This document shows, in pieces, positions 24,464 through 29,964 of a stretch of 36,249 nt of DNA; position 1 is the stretch's first letter; every line of letters begins with the position of its first letter. A program made the position numbers and the translations under genes. The notes under the pieces were generated by a model. That model was given only the letters and a program-made list of their open reading frames with translations, searched no databases and was not told the DNA's origin. Origin of the DNA: a virus; the IMG/VR virus record IMGVR_UViG_3300005095_000094, positions 1-36,249 of that record; one strand, written 5' to 3'.

Positions 24464-24932
24464 TAGGGTTAGAGTAAGGGTTAAGAGAATAAGCTAAGGG
24501 TTCAAGGTGTTCACTTTCTGAACTTTGCCCCCCTTTTGGGTGTTCACTTTCTGAACAGGGGGTGTTCACTTTCTGAACTTTGCTACCCTGTTCACTTTCT
24601 GAACTTTGCTCAACTTTTTGGATAAGATCTTTTCTGTTTTTATACAGATTTTGATCGAACTCCATAGATGAATTTATTGTGTATTGTGTAGAAGTTGAAC
24701 TGCCGTTTTCTCTTCTTCTTGCTTGTCTGCTTATGAGTCCTAAGTTTTCAAGAACATTCAAACAATAAGATAGCCCGCCTTTTGATATTGTTGCTTTTTT
24801 CATAAGCGTATTGATGGATGGGTAACAAGTGTAATCGTCATCATTTGCATATTCACAAAGAGCTAAAAATACTAATTTGTCATTACCTTTCAAAGGAATA
24901 TCAAACGCTTGTCCTACTAATTTAAAACTCAT
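24408..24932 (-). CDS. Phage replication initiator, winged-helix N-terminal part
   Basis: A strong AGGAGG precedes the ATG. Residues 1-95 are a winged helix of the HTH_36 type (NDKLVFLALCEYANDDDYTC, YPSINTLMKKATISKGGLSY, LENLGLISR). The middle has four Ser-Glu-Ser-Glu repeats encoded by DNA iterons, the arrangement seen in lambda O where the origin lies inside the gene. The frame then ends in an unlikely Lys/Phe-rich tail while the conserved C-terminal domain is open in another frame. This is therefore a frameshifted, slippage-dependent or phase-variable gene, or a homopolymer sequencing error. Confidence 0.7.
   Translation of the reverse strand: MSFKLVGQAFDIPLKGNDKLVFLALCEYANDDDYTCYPSINTLMKKATISKGGLSYCLNVLENLGLISRQARRRENGSSTSTQYTINSSMEFDQNLYKNRKDLIQKVEQSSESEQGSKVQKVNTPCSESEHPKGGQSSESEHLEPLAYSLNPYSNPKKSKPKKFFIFAKQTHSF
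24509..24604. repeat. Four palindromic iterons, probable replication origin
   Basis: The 15-mer GTTCACTTTCTGAAC (dyad GTTCA-N5-TGAAC) occurs at 24509-24523, 24542-24556, 24564-24578 and 24590-24604, all in the same direction and usually followed by TTTGC. They lie inside the initiator gene, as in lambda ori. The winged-helix protein encoded here is the likely ligand. Confidence 0.75.
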
Positions 24933-24960
24933 AAAATCCTCCTACAGGATTTAAGCCTTA

Positions 24961-25203
24961 CAAGACGACCGCCCCAAACCTGTAGGAGGGCAAGAGCAGG
25001 CGGTCTTGTAAAGGCTCTTATGTAAGCTCTGGTAAAATTTCAGAGCACCTTGTGTAACGCACCGGTATAGTTTGTTGGTAGCTTCCATACCGGTGCAACC
25101 GTGAGACAAATGCCTCAAAAGATGGCAACCTCACCGCCTAAAGGAGGCGAAAGGCGATGTAAATTGCCATCGCTTCAAGCATTTTCATAACCACTTGGTT
25201 ATG
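24961..25203. other. Dense hairpin array upstream of the initiator gene
   Basis: No gene covers about 24945-25291. It holds at least seven consecutive stems: CAAGA/CCGCC with GGCGG/TCTTG (24961-25008), GCTCTG/CAGAGC (25026-25046), a perfect 10-bp GCACCGGTAT/ATACCGGTGC (25059-25096), GTGAG/CTCAC (25101-25134), CGCCT/AGGCG (25135-25149), GCGATG/CATCGC (25154-25173) and CATAACC/GGTTATG (25186-25203). This may be a structured noncoding RNA, or part of the origin such as a single-strand initiation or primer site. Strand and promoter are not clear. Confidence 0.55.
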
Positions 25204-25291
25204 AGGTTATTTCGAGACAAGACTATTCACTCTAAAGTCCCTTGTGATATGATTTTATTTCCAAACCAAATCAACCACAAAGGACATCACA

Positions 25292-25579
25292 ATGAACCAG
25301 CTTGAACAACTTTTCTCAGATATGCAAAAATTGCAAAATCAAAATGCTGCCTACTCCATCACATCTTTCAACCTTGTTTCGCAGCTCCTCATAGCACTCA
25401 AGCACTCTGGTACTATTTCTTCCCGTCAATGCGACGAGATGATTGACCGGCTTGCAGAGCAGCTTCCTCCAGTGCACGAGATACAAACTCAGATGCTTGC
25501 TTTGCTGCAAGAACTGAAGCTTCAGCTTTCCGACGCAAACGACGCAAACACGCCTGTGAACAACAGTGGGAAACCTTAG
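25292..25579 (+). CDS. Hypothetical coiled-coil protein, 95 aa
   Basis: The start is behind AAAGGA. The protein is helical with two heptad-rich stretches (NQLEQLFSDMQKLQNQNAAY; EMIDRLAEQL...QMLALLQELKLQL) and a polar C-terminal tail. A TATGAT box about 45 nt upstream may be its promoter. It is convergent with the cro-like gene and divergent from the initiator. I prefer it to the overlapping minus-strand frame because of its ribosome site and regular helix pattern. Function unknown. Confidence 0.55.
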   Translation: MNQLEQLFSDMQKLQNQNAAYSITSFNLVSQLLIALKHSGTISSRQCDEMIDRLAEQLPPVHEIQTQMLALLQELKLQLSDANDANTPVNNSGKP

Positions 25580-25637
25580 ATTTTTTGATAACAACCTCCT
25601 TTAAGAAATTAAAATTATTTAATTATTGACACTAATT

Positions 25638-25653
25638 GTAAAGTTATCTTTAC
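25638..25653. promoter_or_regulatory. Perfect inverted repeat GTAAAG-TTAT-CTTTAC
   Basis: A 16-bp dyad with a TTGACA at 25626-25631 just upstream, between two convergent genes. It could be an operator or a weak terminator. Confidence 0.35.
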
Positions 25654-25666
25654 TTTTTAGCGTCAT

Positions 25667-25867
25667 TTAGTTACCATTATTCAAATAGGAATCTATATTT
25701 TCCAGATCCCTGTATGAGATAACTCTCTTGTTCTTTAACGTCTTTGCCTGCTCCCACGACAATGAGGAATAGCCGCGAATGTATTTGTAAGCCATGTTTA
25801 CAGATACGCCCAAAGCTTCGCTCATGCGTTTTGCCAGTGTTGCTTTTTTGCTATTTCTTTGTTTCAT
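25667..25867 (-). CDS. Cro-like helix-turn-helix regulator
   Basis: A 66-aa protein with a helix-turn-helix at about residues 8-32 (ATLAKRMSEALGVSVNMAYKYI) followed by LSWEQAKTL. It is divergent from the cI-like gene with three shared operators between, so it should be the lytic-side regulator at the switch. It would be the first leftward early gene, pointing toward the replication module. Confidence 0.75.
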   Translation of the reverse strand: MKQRNSKKATLAKRMSEALGVSVNMAYKYIRGYSSLSWEQAKTLKNKRVISYRDLENIDSYLNNGN

Positions 25868-25875
25868 GTTGAAAT

Positions 25876-25949
25876 GGTAATATTTTTCCCCTTAATTGAT
25901 GCTGAAAAAAGGGAATTTTATTATCTTTTTTTGTGGTAATATTATTACC
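25876..25949. promoter_or_regulatory. Three repressor operators between cro-like and cI genes
   Basis: Related 15-mers: GGTAATATTTTTCCC (25876-25890), GGGAATTTTATTATC (25911-25925) and the perfect dyad GGTAATATTATTACC (25935-25949). The half site is GGKAA/TTACC. Starts are 35 and 24 bp apart. Two more copies with 35-bp spacing occur near 29.1 kb. They are placed to control both divergent promoters. Confidence 0.75.
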
Positions 25950-25968
25950 TTAATAAAAAAGGATTTTT

Positions 25969-26727
25969 ATGAATGTTATAGACTCTAGGAAGCTTGATAA
26001 GCTAATAAAACAGAAATATGGAAGCAATAAAGAATTTTTACAAGTATTAAACCAGTCAGGTGTTATGGTAAAAGAAGATGCTATTAAAAAATGGAGGCAA
26101 GGCAAAAGCTATCCTAAACCTAATGACCTTCCAACTGTTGCAAAATTATTAGGTGTATCTATTGTTGACTTATACACTGATTCTTTTGAAGATAAAGAAC
26201 AAATCGCCCTCGAACTCATAAAATCCCCCACCGCAAAACTCAAACAAGCAATAAAACAGTACGCCCCCATCACCTGTGAAGATGCCATAGAGATCCCATT
26301 CTTTGAAGATGCCGTAGCAGGTGCAGGAAGTGAAGCCTTCTACCCTGAACACCTGCATGAAAGTGAAAAGATAGCCATAGCCAAAAGATTTTTAAACGGG
26401 GTAGACCCAAAATACCTGATGTTCTTCCAGATCGTCGGCGACTCGATGGAGCCTACCATCGGTATCAACGACTGGGTTTTGATAGAGCTGGTGGCAGATC
26501 GTGAGTTTTACCCGGTAAGCGGTATCTATCTGGTCGATATGGATGGATCGGTACAGCTTAAGCGTTTGGAGTTTCGGGGAGAAAAAGGGATAGATATCAT
26601 CTCTGACAATGCGACATACCGCGTGAAAAACACCGTAAAAGATAAAATAGACTTGAAAGTGGTCGGTAAATTATTTATGCATTTGAAACATTACGGGACT
26701 TTGGCGGTTAGAAAGGAAAACGATTAA
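25969..26727 (+). CDS. CI-like repressor (HTH + S24 LexA-type peptidase)
   Basis: A 252-aa protein. The N-terminal helix-turn-helix domain covers residues 1-70 (SNKEFLQVLNQSG, EDAIKKWRQGKSYP, LPTVAKLLGVSIVDLY). The C-terminal S24 domain has an Ala-Gly cleavage region AVAGAG (about 115-120), Ser159 in VGDSMEP and Lys198 in VQLKR, the Ser-Lys dyad of LexA-type self-cleavage. It should hold the lysogenic state and be inactivated through RecA on DNA damage. AAGGA ribosome site. Confidence 0.9.
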   Translation: MNVIDSRKLDKLIKQKYGSNKEFLQVLNQSGVMVKEDAIKKWRQGKSYPKPNDLPTVAKLLGVSIVDLYTDSFEDKEQIALELIKSPTAKLKQAIKQYAPITCEDAIEIPFFEDAVAGAGSEAFYPEHLHESEKIAIAKRFLNGVDPKYLMFFQIVGDSMEPTIGINDWVLIELVADREFYPVSGIYLVDMDGSVQLKRLEFRGEKGIDIISDNATYRVKNTVKDKIDLKVVGKLFMHLKHYGTLAVRKEND

Positions 26728-26785
26728 TATCTTTTTTAATAAATTTTACATAAATTTATTTAATTAATTTCTAATATAAAGATAG

Positions 26786-26791
26786 TATAAT
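26786..26791 (+). promoter_or_regulatory. -10 box of small RNA A
   Basis: TATAAT, 7 bp before the first stem of RNA A (AGAG at 26798). Upstream is very AT-rich with no clear -35 match. The second copy has the same box at the same distance. Confidence 0.65.
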
Positions 26792-26797
26792 TACGCT

Positions 26798-26924
26798 AGA
26801 GCTTACCATCTGGTAGCTCTGGTGATGAAAAGCGCCAAAGCTCGATTAGCTTGGAAGATGTGGCTGTAACCGCACCTCCAATACAGCTCCACACTCTCAT
26901 GCAGGGGTGTGGGGCTTTTTTTTT
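26798..26924 (+). ncRNA. Small structured RNA A (candidate antisense regulator)
   Basis: About 127 nt from a consensus -10 box to a Rho-independent terminator. Visible folds: AGAGC/GCTCT with inner TACCA/TGGTA (26798-26820), GGTG/CGCC (26821-26836), AAGCT/AGCTT (26838-26852), TTGGA+TGTGG with CCGCA+TCCAA (26851-26881) and the terminator. GCACCTCC at 26872-26879 is exactly complementary to the Shine-Dalgarno GGAGGTGC (26982-26989) of the 32-aa ORF just downstream. I infer repression of that ORF, by an sRNA or as a leader that folds back in read-through transcripts. No known RNA family recognised. Confidence 0.7.
26886..26924 (+). terminator. Rho-independent terminator of RNA A
   Basis: A 9-bp stem GCTCCACAC/GTGTGGGGC followed by nine T. 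Strong by inspection. Confidence 0.85.
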
Positions 26925-26992
26925 GTGCTGGGTATTGGTAAAGGGAATGCATGTGTCGGGAGAGACGCACATCTTAAACCAGGAGGTGCAAA

Positions 26993-27091
26993 ATGCACAT
27001 CGTACAACTAATCGAGTGGTTACGTCTTTTTGCATATCTGGCACTCACGATCGCCAGTATGCTTCACGCTGTTTTACTTCTTAGCAAGTAA
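26993..27091 (+). CDS. 32-aa hydrophobic peptide A (candidate type I toxin)
   Basis: An AGGAGGTG ribosome site lies 5 nt before ATG. The peptide starts MHIVQLIEWLRLFAY and continues as one membrane helix to a final Lys. It matches peptide B (28809-28907) at 14 of 32 positions, including MH, IE-x-LR-x-x-AY and the last Lys. Size, single helix and basic end are typical of small membrane toxins such as TisB, but there is no sequence family match that I know. The start region can fold (GTGCA-AAA-TGCAC over the start), which would block translation. Confidence 0.7.
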   Translation: MHIVQLIEWLRLFAYLALTIASMLHAVLLLSK

Positions 27092-27099
27092 ACAGTTTC

Positions 27100-27147
27100 G
27101 GGGGAGTTGTTACAGCAGCTTCCCCGTCTCTTCTGTATTCTATATCG
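27100..27147 (+). other. Conserved 3' hairpin and tail of unit A
   Basis: A 7-bp stem GGGGGAG/CTTCCCC (27100-27125), then TCTCTTC and CTATATCG (27140-27147). The same order, a 7-bp G-rich stem then TCTCTTC then CTATATCG, follows peptide B. Possibly the mRNA 3' end or a stability element. Confidence 0.55.
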
Positions 27148-27291
27148 ACTCTACAAAGAAACTCTTTAATGATTGCAACTACTTTTCAAAAATATATACA
27201 AAAAGAACCAAAATAAGAATTCATGAAGTTTTGGTTAACGAAAATAATGTAAAATTATAGATAGTCGATATGAAAAATAAAAGGAGATGCT

Positions 27292-27516
27292 GTGAAAAAT
27301 TATTTACGATATATTATATCTGGCGCAAAAAATGCAATCATTCCAGGCACTCCTGATTTTAACAAAAACAACCTATATACAGATATGGAAAATATAGGAA
27401 ATGATTTTCGAGTTGCTATCAGGAGTGTAACAGATGAAAAAACAACACGCAATAGAAAAACAAGAAAAGATTCATTTAGAAGAACAAAACGAAGGCGTAT
27501 CGGCGCAAAACAATAA
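27292..27516 (+). CDS. Hypothetical protein overlapping the DUF2335 gene, 74 aa
   Basis: GTG start behind AAAAGGAG, a better ribosome site than that of the next gene. The first 45 residues (KNYLRYIISGAKNAIIPGTP, NLYTDMENIGNDFRVAIRS) look like a normal small protein; the remainder, out of frame over the DUF2335 start, is very Arg/Lys-rich. An upstream inverted repeat AACCAAAA/TTTTGGTT (27206-27236) may be an operator. It may be real or a translational leader for the next gene. Confidence 0.45.
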   Translation: MKNYLRYIISGAKNAIIPGTPDFNKNNLYTDMENIGNDFRVAIRSVTDEKTTRNRKTRKDSFRRTKRRRIGAKQ

Positions 27517-27844
27517 TATCACACTTGAACGAAGACTTGTAAGATCAGCACCATTGCCTGATCCTGATGAAATGAGAGGCTACAAAAGCATTGATAAAAC
27601 ATTTCCTAGCAGGATAATGGCTATGGCTGAAAGAGAGCAGAAATTCAGGCACATTGCCACATATCTTGGTCAGATAGGATTTTGGGTTTTGGCTGCATTC
27701 GGTATTGGGTCTTCTATATATCTTGCACTGTTGGGTAAAACTGTTGTTGCTGTTGCGCTGGTTGGTATGGTTACATATATCGTTTATGTTTCAAAATCAT
27801 CAGACCCAAAGCCCCCGCAGTCAAACGGGAGCGATGATCAGTAA
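27434..27844 (+). CDS. DUF2335 family membrane protein
   Basis: A 136-aa protein. The segment SRIMAMAEREQKFRHIATYL followed by two membrane helices (GQIGFWVLAAFGIGSSIYLALL; VVAVALVGMVTYIVYV) is the DUF2335 pattern, found in predicted membrane proteins of bacteria and prophages with unknown role. It lies in the region between the two operator clusters, so it is likely to be expressed in the lysogen; superinfection or fitness roles are possible. Confidence 0.7.
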   Translation: MKKQHAIEKQEKIHLEEQNEGVSAQNNNITLERRLVRSAPLPDPDEMRGYKSIDKTFPSRIMAMAEREQKFRHIATYLGQIGFWVLAAFGIGSSIYLALLGKTVVAVALVGMVTYIVYVSKSSDPKPPQSNGSDDQ

Positions 27845-28464
27845 ATATAACTATCTGTTAAAGTAGCGTCAAACCCGTCTAAAAATTCTACAAATATATT
27901 ATCCGAAGAAAAGGCATATTCAAACCCACCTACTACGCCATCATCCGACACATTAAAAAGAATACCGTTTTGGTTTTTAAGAACATCATACCATACGCAT
28001 GTATAGCTATAGTCATCATAAGTATTTGCACCAATATCGTTAGCTATTTCTTTCAGTTTATCTGTTGTTGTGCATACAAAAGTGTAGCCATTGTCCATTT
28101 CTCCACCAATAAAAGCTTTGAAATTCTCCTTATCTGACTTTTCAGGTGCATCCATGAAGTTCAGTGTATGTTTGTGATCTGATCCGTATCTATAGTTTAT
28201 GACCATTGTCTTACCTGCTAATACTTGCAAAGCCTGTAGCTCTTTCTCTTGCTGCGTAAGCGTTGTTGTAACTTGATCAGCCCCTGTCTGCTGGTCAGGA
28301 ATAACAACAGAAGTATTTTGATCAGGGATAACAGTATCTGCAATCGATCCCTTATCCTCTAATGGTGAAAAATCATTTGATGTAGTGCCATCACCTCCAC
28401 CACCGCCACATCCTGCAAATACCAAACAAGAAATTATTGCCAACTTATACACACTCAAATTCAT
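27838..28464 (-). CDS. Secreted lipoprotein (likely moron)
   Basis: A 208-aa protein with a signal peptide and lipobox LVFAGC followed by GGGGG, a Ser/Thr/Asp-rich linker and a compact domain with two Cys (FVCTTTDK; YTCVWYD). The gene has its own host-type promoter and opposes its neighbours, the hallmark of a moron expressed from the prophage. A surface role is likely (for example receptor masking), but not shown by the sequence. Confidence 0.7.
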   Translation of the reverse strand: MNLSVYKLAIISCLVFAGCGGGGGDGTTSNDFSPLEDKGSIADTVIPDQNTSVVIPDQQTGADQVTTTLTQQEKELQALQVLAGKTMVINYRYGSDHKHTLNFMDAPEKSDKENFKAFIGGEMDNGYTFVCTTTDKLKEIANDIGANTYDDYSYTCVWYDVLKNQNGILFNVSDDGVVGGFEYAFSSDNIFVEFLDGFDATLTDSYIY

Positions 28465-28491
28465 GAAAGCCTCCTTTAAAAAATATAAAAA

Positions 28492-28520
28492 ATTATATCA
28501 AGTTTTTATAAAGAAAGCAA
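28492..28520 (-). promoter_or_regulatory. Sigma-70-type promoter of the lipoprotein gene
   Basis: On the minus strand TTGCTT (28515-28520), 17 bp, TATAAT (28492-28497), about 28 nt before the ATG, with AAAGGAGG as ribosome site. Confidence 0.7.
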
Positions 28521-28599
28521 AACAATTATTATTTTGAGCACCTAAATTAAAATAAAATCATTTTTTGATAAATTAATTAGTAATTAATATTTAGAATTA

Positions 28600-28605
28600 T
28601 ATAAT
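28600..28605 (+). promoter_or_regulatory. -10 box of small RNA B
   Basis: TATAAT, 8 bp before the first stem of RNA B (AGAG at 28613), in an AT-rich stretch. Same arrangement as in unit A. Confidence 0.65.
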
Positions 28606-28612
28606 TATTGTT

Positions 28613-28761
28613 AGAGTTCTTCAGCACTGGAGACTCTGCGTCATCATAGCAGCAGTATGGCGCACGAAACTCTATGTAATTGTCGGTGGTAGGCTGTCTG
28701 CAAGCAGCTACATGTCACCTCACAAGCCCTGCGCTCTTACGAGTGTGGGGCTTTTTTTTTT
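28613..28761 (+). ncRNA. Small structured RNA B (paralogue of RNA A)
   Basis: About 149 nt. Folds: AGAGT/ACTCT with inner CT-CAG/CTG-AG (28613-28637), TGCGTCAT/ATGGCGCA (8 bp), GGTG+TAG+CTG with CAGCTA+CACC (28685-28719), then a terminator. TGTCACCTC at 28713-28721 is exactly complementary to GAGGTGACA (28800-28808), the Shine-Dalgarno region of the downstream peptide B. Primary sequence differs from RNA A nearly everywhere, yet the order of stems and the anti-Shine-Dalgarno are kept. This argues for function. Confidence 0.7.
28724..28761 (+). terminator. Rho-independent terminator of RNA B
   Basis: AAGCCC with GCGCTC/GAGTGT paired to GGGCTT, then a ten-T run (28752-28761). Confidence 0.85.
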
Positions 28762-28808
28762 GGGCATGGGCGGTTGAAGGCGTAACTATATTATGATAGG
28801 AGGTGACA

Positions 28809-28907
28809 ATGCACCTTGCAATGTACATAGAGTTTTTGCGTATCGTTGCGTATACGTCATTGATTGCTGCACATGTGCTTTACTTGATTTCTTTGCTGGA
28901 CAAGTAA
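28809..28907 (+). CDS. 32-aa hydrophobic peptide B (candidate type I toxin)
   Basis: AGGAGGTG lies 3-4 nt before ATG. The peptide starts MHLAMYIEFLRIVAYTSL and forms one membrane helix ending in DK. It has the same length as peptide A and 14 identical positions. The start codon can be hidden in an AGGTG/CACCT hairpin. Followed by a conserved hairpin (28920-28945), then TCTCTTC and CTATATCG. Its place just before the OL-like operators keeps it within the prophage-expressed region. Confidence 0.7.
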   Translation: MHLAMYIEFLRIVAYTSLIAAHVLYLISLLDK

Positions 28908-28919
28908 TCACATCACTTT

Positions 28920-28962
28920 GGGGAAGGTGTCTTGCAGCCCTTCCCTCTCTTCATCTATATCG
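28920..28962 (+). other. Conserved 3' hairpin and tail of unit B
   Basis: A 7-bp stem GGGAAGG/CCTTCCC (28921-28945), then TCTCTTC (28946-28952) and CTATATCG (28955-28962), as after peptide A. Confidence 0.55.
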
Positions 28963-29014
28963 TCTCTTTCTACTATATCATTAGCACTTTCCATATTATC
29001 CAATCAACATAAAC

Positions 29015-29035
29015 AAAAAGCGCATTTTGCTTTTT
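29015..29035. terminator. Bidirectional terminator-like hairpin
   Basis: AAAAAGC-GCATTTT-GCTTTTT: a 7-bp stem with A-run and T-run, separating the accessory region from the OL-like operators. Confidence 0.55.
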
Positions 29036-29103
29036 ATTTAACTTTCTACCCATCCACCAAAACACAGCGAAAAAGTATCGAAAAGAAGTGAAAAACAGGA
29101 AAA

Positions 29104-29153
29104 GGGAAAAAAATTACCATTTTTAATCTATTTTTAAGGGGAATAATATTACC
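29104..29153. promoter_or_regulatory. Second repressor operator pair (OL-like) and early promoter region
   Basis: GGGAAAAAAATTACC (29104-29118) and GGGAATAATATTACC (29139-29153) share the GGKAA/TTACC half sites and the 35-bp spacing of the operators near cI. They lie at the head of the long rightward early operon, as lambda OL does for the PL operon. A TAATAT inside the second site may be the -10 of the early promoter. Confidence 0.7.
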
Positions 29154-29189
29154 ATTACAGTAACGAAACGAAAGAAATCGTTTCCAGCG

Positions 29190-29357
29190 GTGAAATTGAT
29201 CCGCAAGTTATTTAAAAACTTATTGTTAAAATTCCTGATCCAGGCACCTTGCATAGTGTCGGATGTCCTCAGTGTCGGGGGACTGCTCGAAAAAGCGTTA
29301 CAGGTAGCGAACGGCGGCGAACCTAGTAGTCAAAAAATAAAAACAATCTCCATATAG
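29190..29357 (+). CDS. Possible basic 55-aa early protein
   Basis: GTG start with no good ribosome site. The product has a basic N-terminal helix (KLIRKLFKNLLLKFLIQ) and a Ser/Lys end. It would be the first gene after the OL-like operators, where lambda has its antiterminator N. The evidence is only an open frame with sensible composition. Confidence 0.25.
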   Translation: MKLIRKLFKNLLLKFLIQAPCIVSDVLSVGGLLEKALQVANGGEPSSQKIKTISI

Positions 29358-29566
29358 TATTTATCTAAGCCCCTATGCTTAAGCGTTGTGGAAACACGCG
29401 CAAATTATACATACCAAACTTTCATCTATAAACACTCCTTGTAAGAACATTTAATGCACGGTCACGATTTACACTTTTCATAGATTTATCCTTTATGTGG
29501 TGGCTAAGGGGGTTTAGATAACTACTTTGAAAATGGCGTAGTACAAATTACAAAAGGAGGAAACAC
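29358..29566. other. Leader region of the early operon, with tiny ORFs on the minus strand
   Basis: No plus-strand gene. Hairpins TAAGC/GCTTA (about 29367-29382) and GTG-GAAA-CAC (about 29388-29397) follow each other. On the minus strand two tiny ORFs have ribosome sites and overlap by ATGA: 19 codons from 29481 (AAAGGA) and 6 codons from 29425 (AAGGAG). They could be leader peptides of an opposing transcript; this is weak. Confidence 0.3.
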
Positions 29567-29839
29567 ATGAGTTACAAAGACTTTGACGAATGGGACACAC
29601 TAAACACATTTACAGGCGTACAAGAACAGATCATTAAGAAAGAGGTAGAAAACAGCTTAGATGTATTCCTAAACGAACTTATCTCATCCCTAAAAGAGCA
29701 AGACATACACGTCGATGATGAAATCCTTTTTGACTACATCAAAGACGAGATCACAAAGCGGGAAGATATCAAGTTTGATTTAAAAACTGCACTTCTTGGA
29801 ATGATAACACAACCAACAGAATTGGAGAAAGCACAATGA
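29567..29839 (+). CDS. Early acidic protein, 90 aa
   Basis: Strong AAAGGAGG. A 90-aa acidic helical protein (DFDEWDTLNTFTGVQEQIIK, SLDVFLNELISSLKEQDIHV). It is the first clearly coding gene of the rightward early operon. No family recognised; an anti-host or recombination-helper role is possible by place only. Confidence 0.65.
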   Translation: MSYKDFDEWDTLNTFTGVQEQIIKKEVENSLDVFLNELISSLKEQDIHVDDEILFDYIKDEITKREDIKFDLKTALLGMITQPTELEKAQ

Positions 29840-29964
29840 CAATGGTAACCAAAATGCCGAAAGCGGCAAAGATGAAATGCGTAAGAGATTCCATCATCAA
29901 AATGCATATGGAAGTAGTAAGAGACTTCGAGACACGAAACAAAATCAGAAAGGAGAAAAAATGA
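29836..29964 (+). CDS. Small basic early protein, 42 aa
   Basis: An ATGA overlap with the gene before and with the gene after. The peptide is Met- and Lys/Arg-rich (TMVTKMPKAAKMKCVRDSII, KMHMEVVRDFETRN). Gene coupling is the main support; role unknown. Confidence 0.5.
   Translation: MTMVTKMPKAAKMKCVRDSIIKMHMEVVRDFETRNKIRKEKK

Noticed and set aside
24509-24604. CRISPR array
   Set aside because: Short palindromic repeats lie inside a coding gene with uneven 7-18 bp gaps and no cas genes; they are iterons.
25316-25594. 92-codon minus-strand frame opposite the 95-aa gene
   Set aside because: Lacks a ribosome site; the plus-strand frame has better composition and AAAGGA.
26796-27260. Frames of 75-82 codons across small RNA A and peptide A
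   Set aside because: They run through a terminator and stems; the 32-codon frame has the consensus ribosome site and a conserved paralogue.
26798-28761. Retron or CRISPR-type RNA
   Set aside because: No reverse transcriptase or cas gene is present and the RNA layout differs.
28793-28984. 63-codon frame across peptide B
   Set aside because: It starts upstream of the Shine-Dalgarno of the conserved peptide and has no paralogue in unit A.
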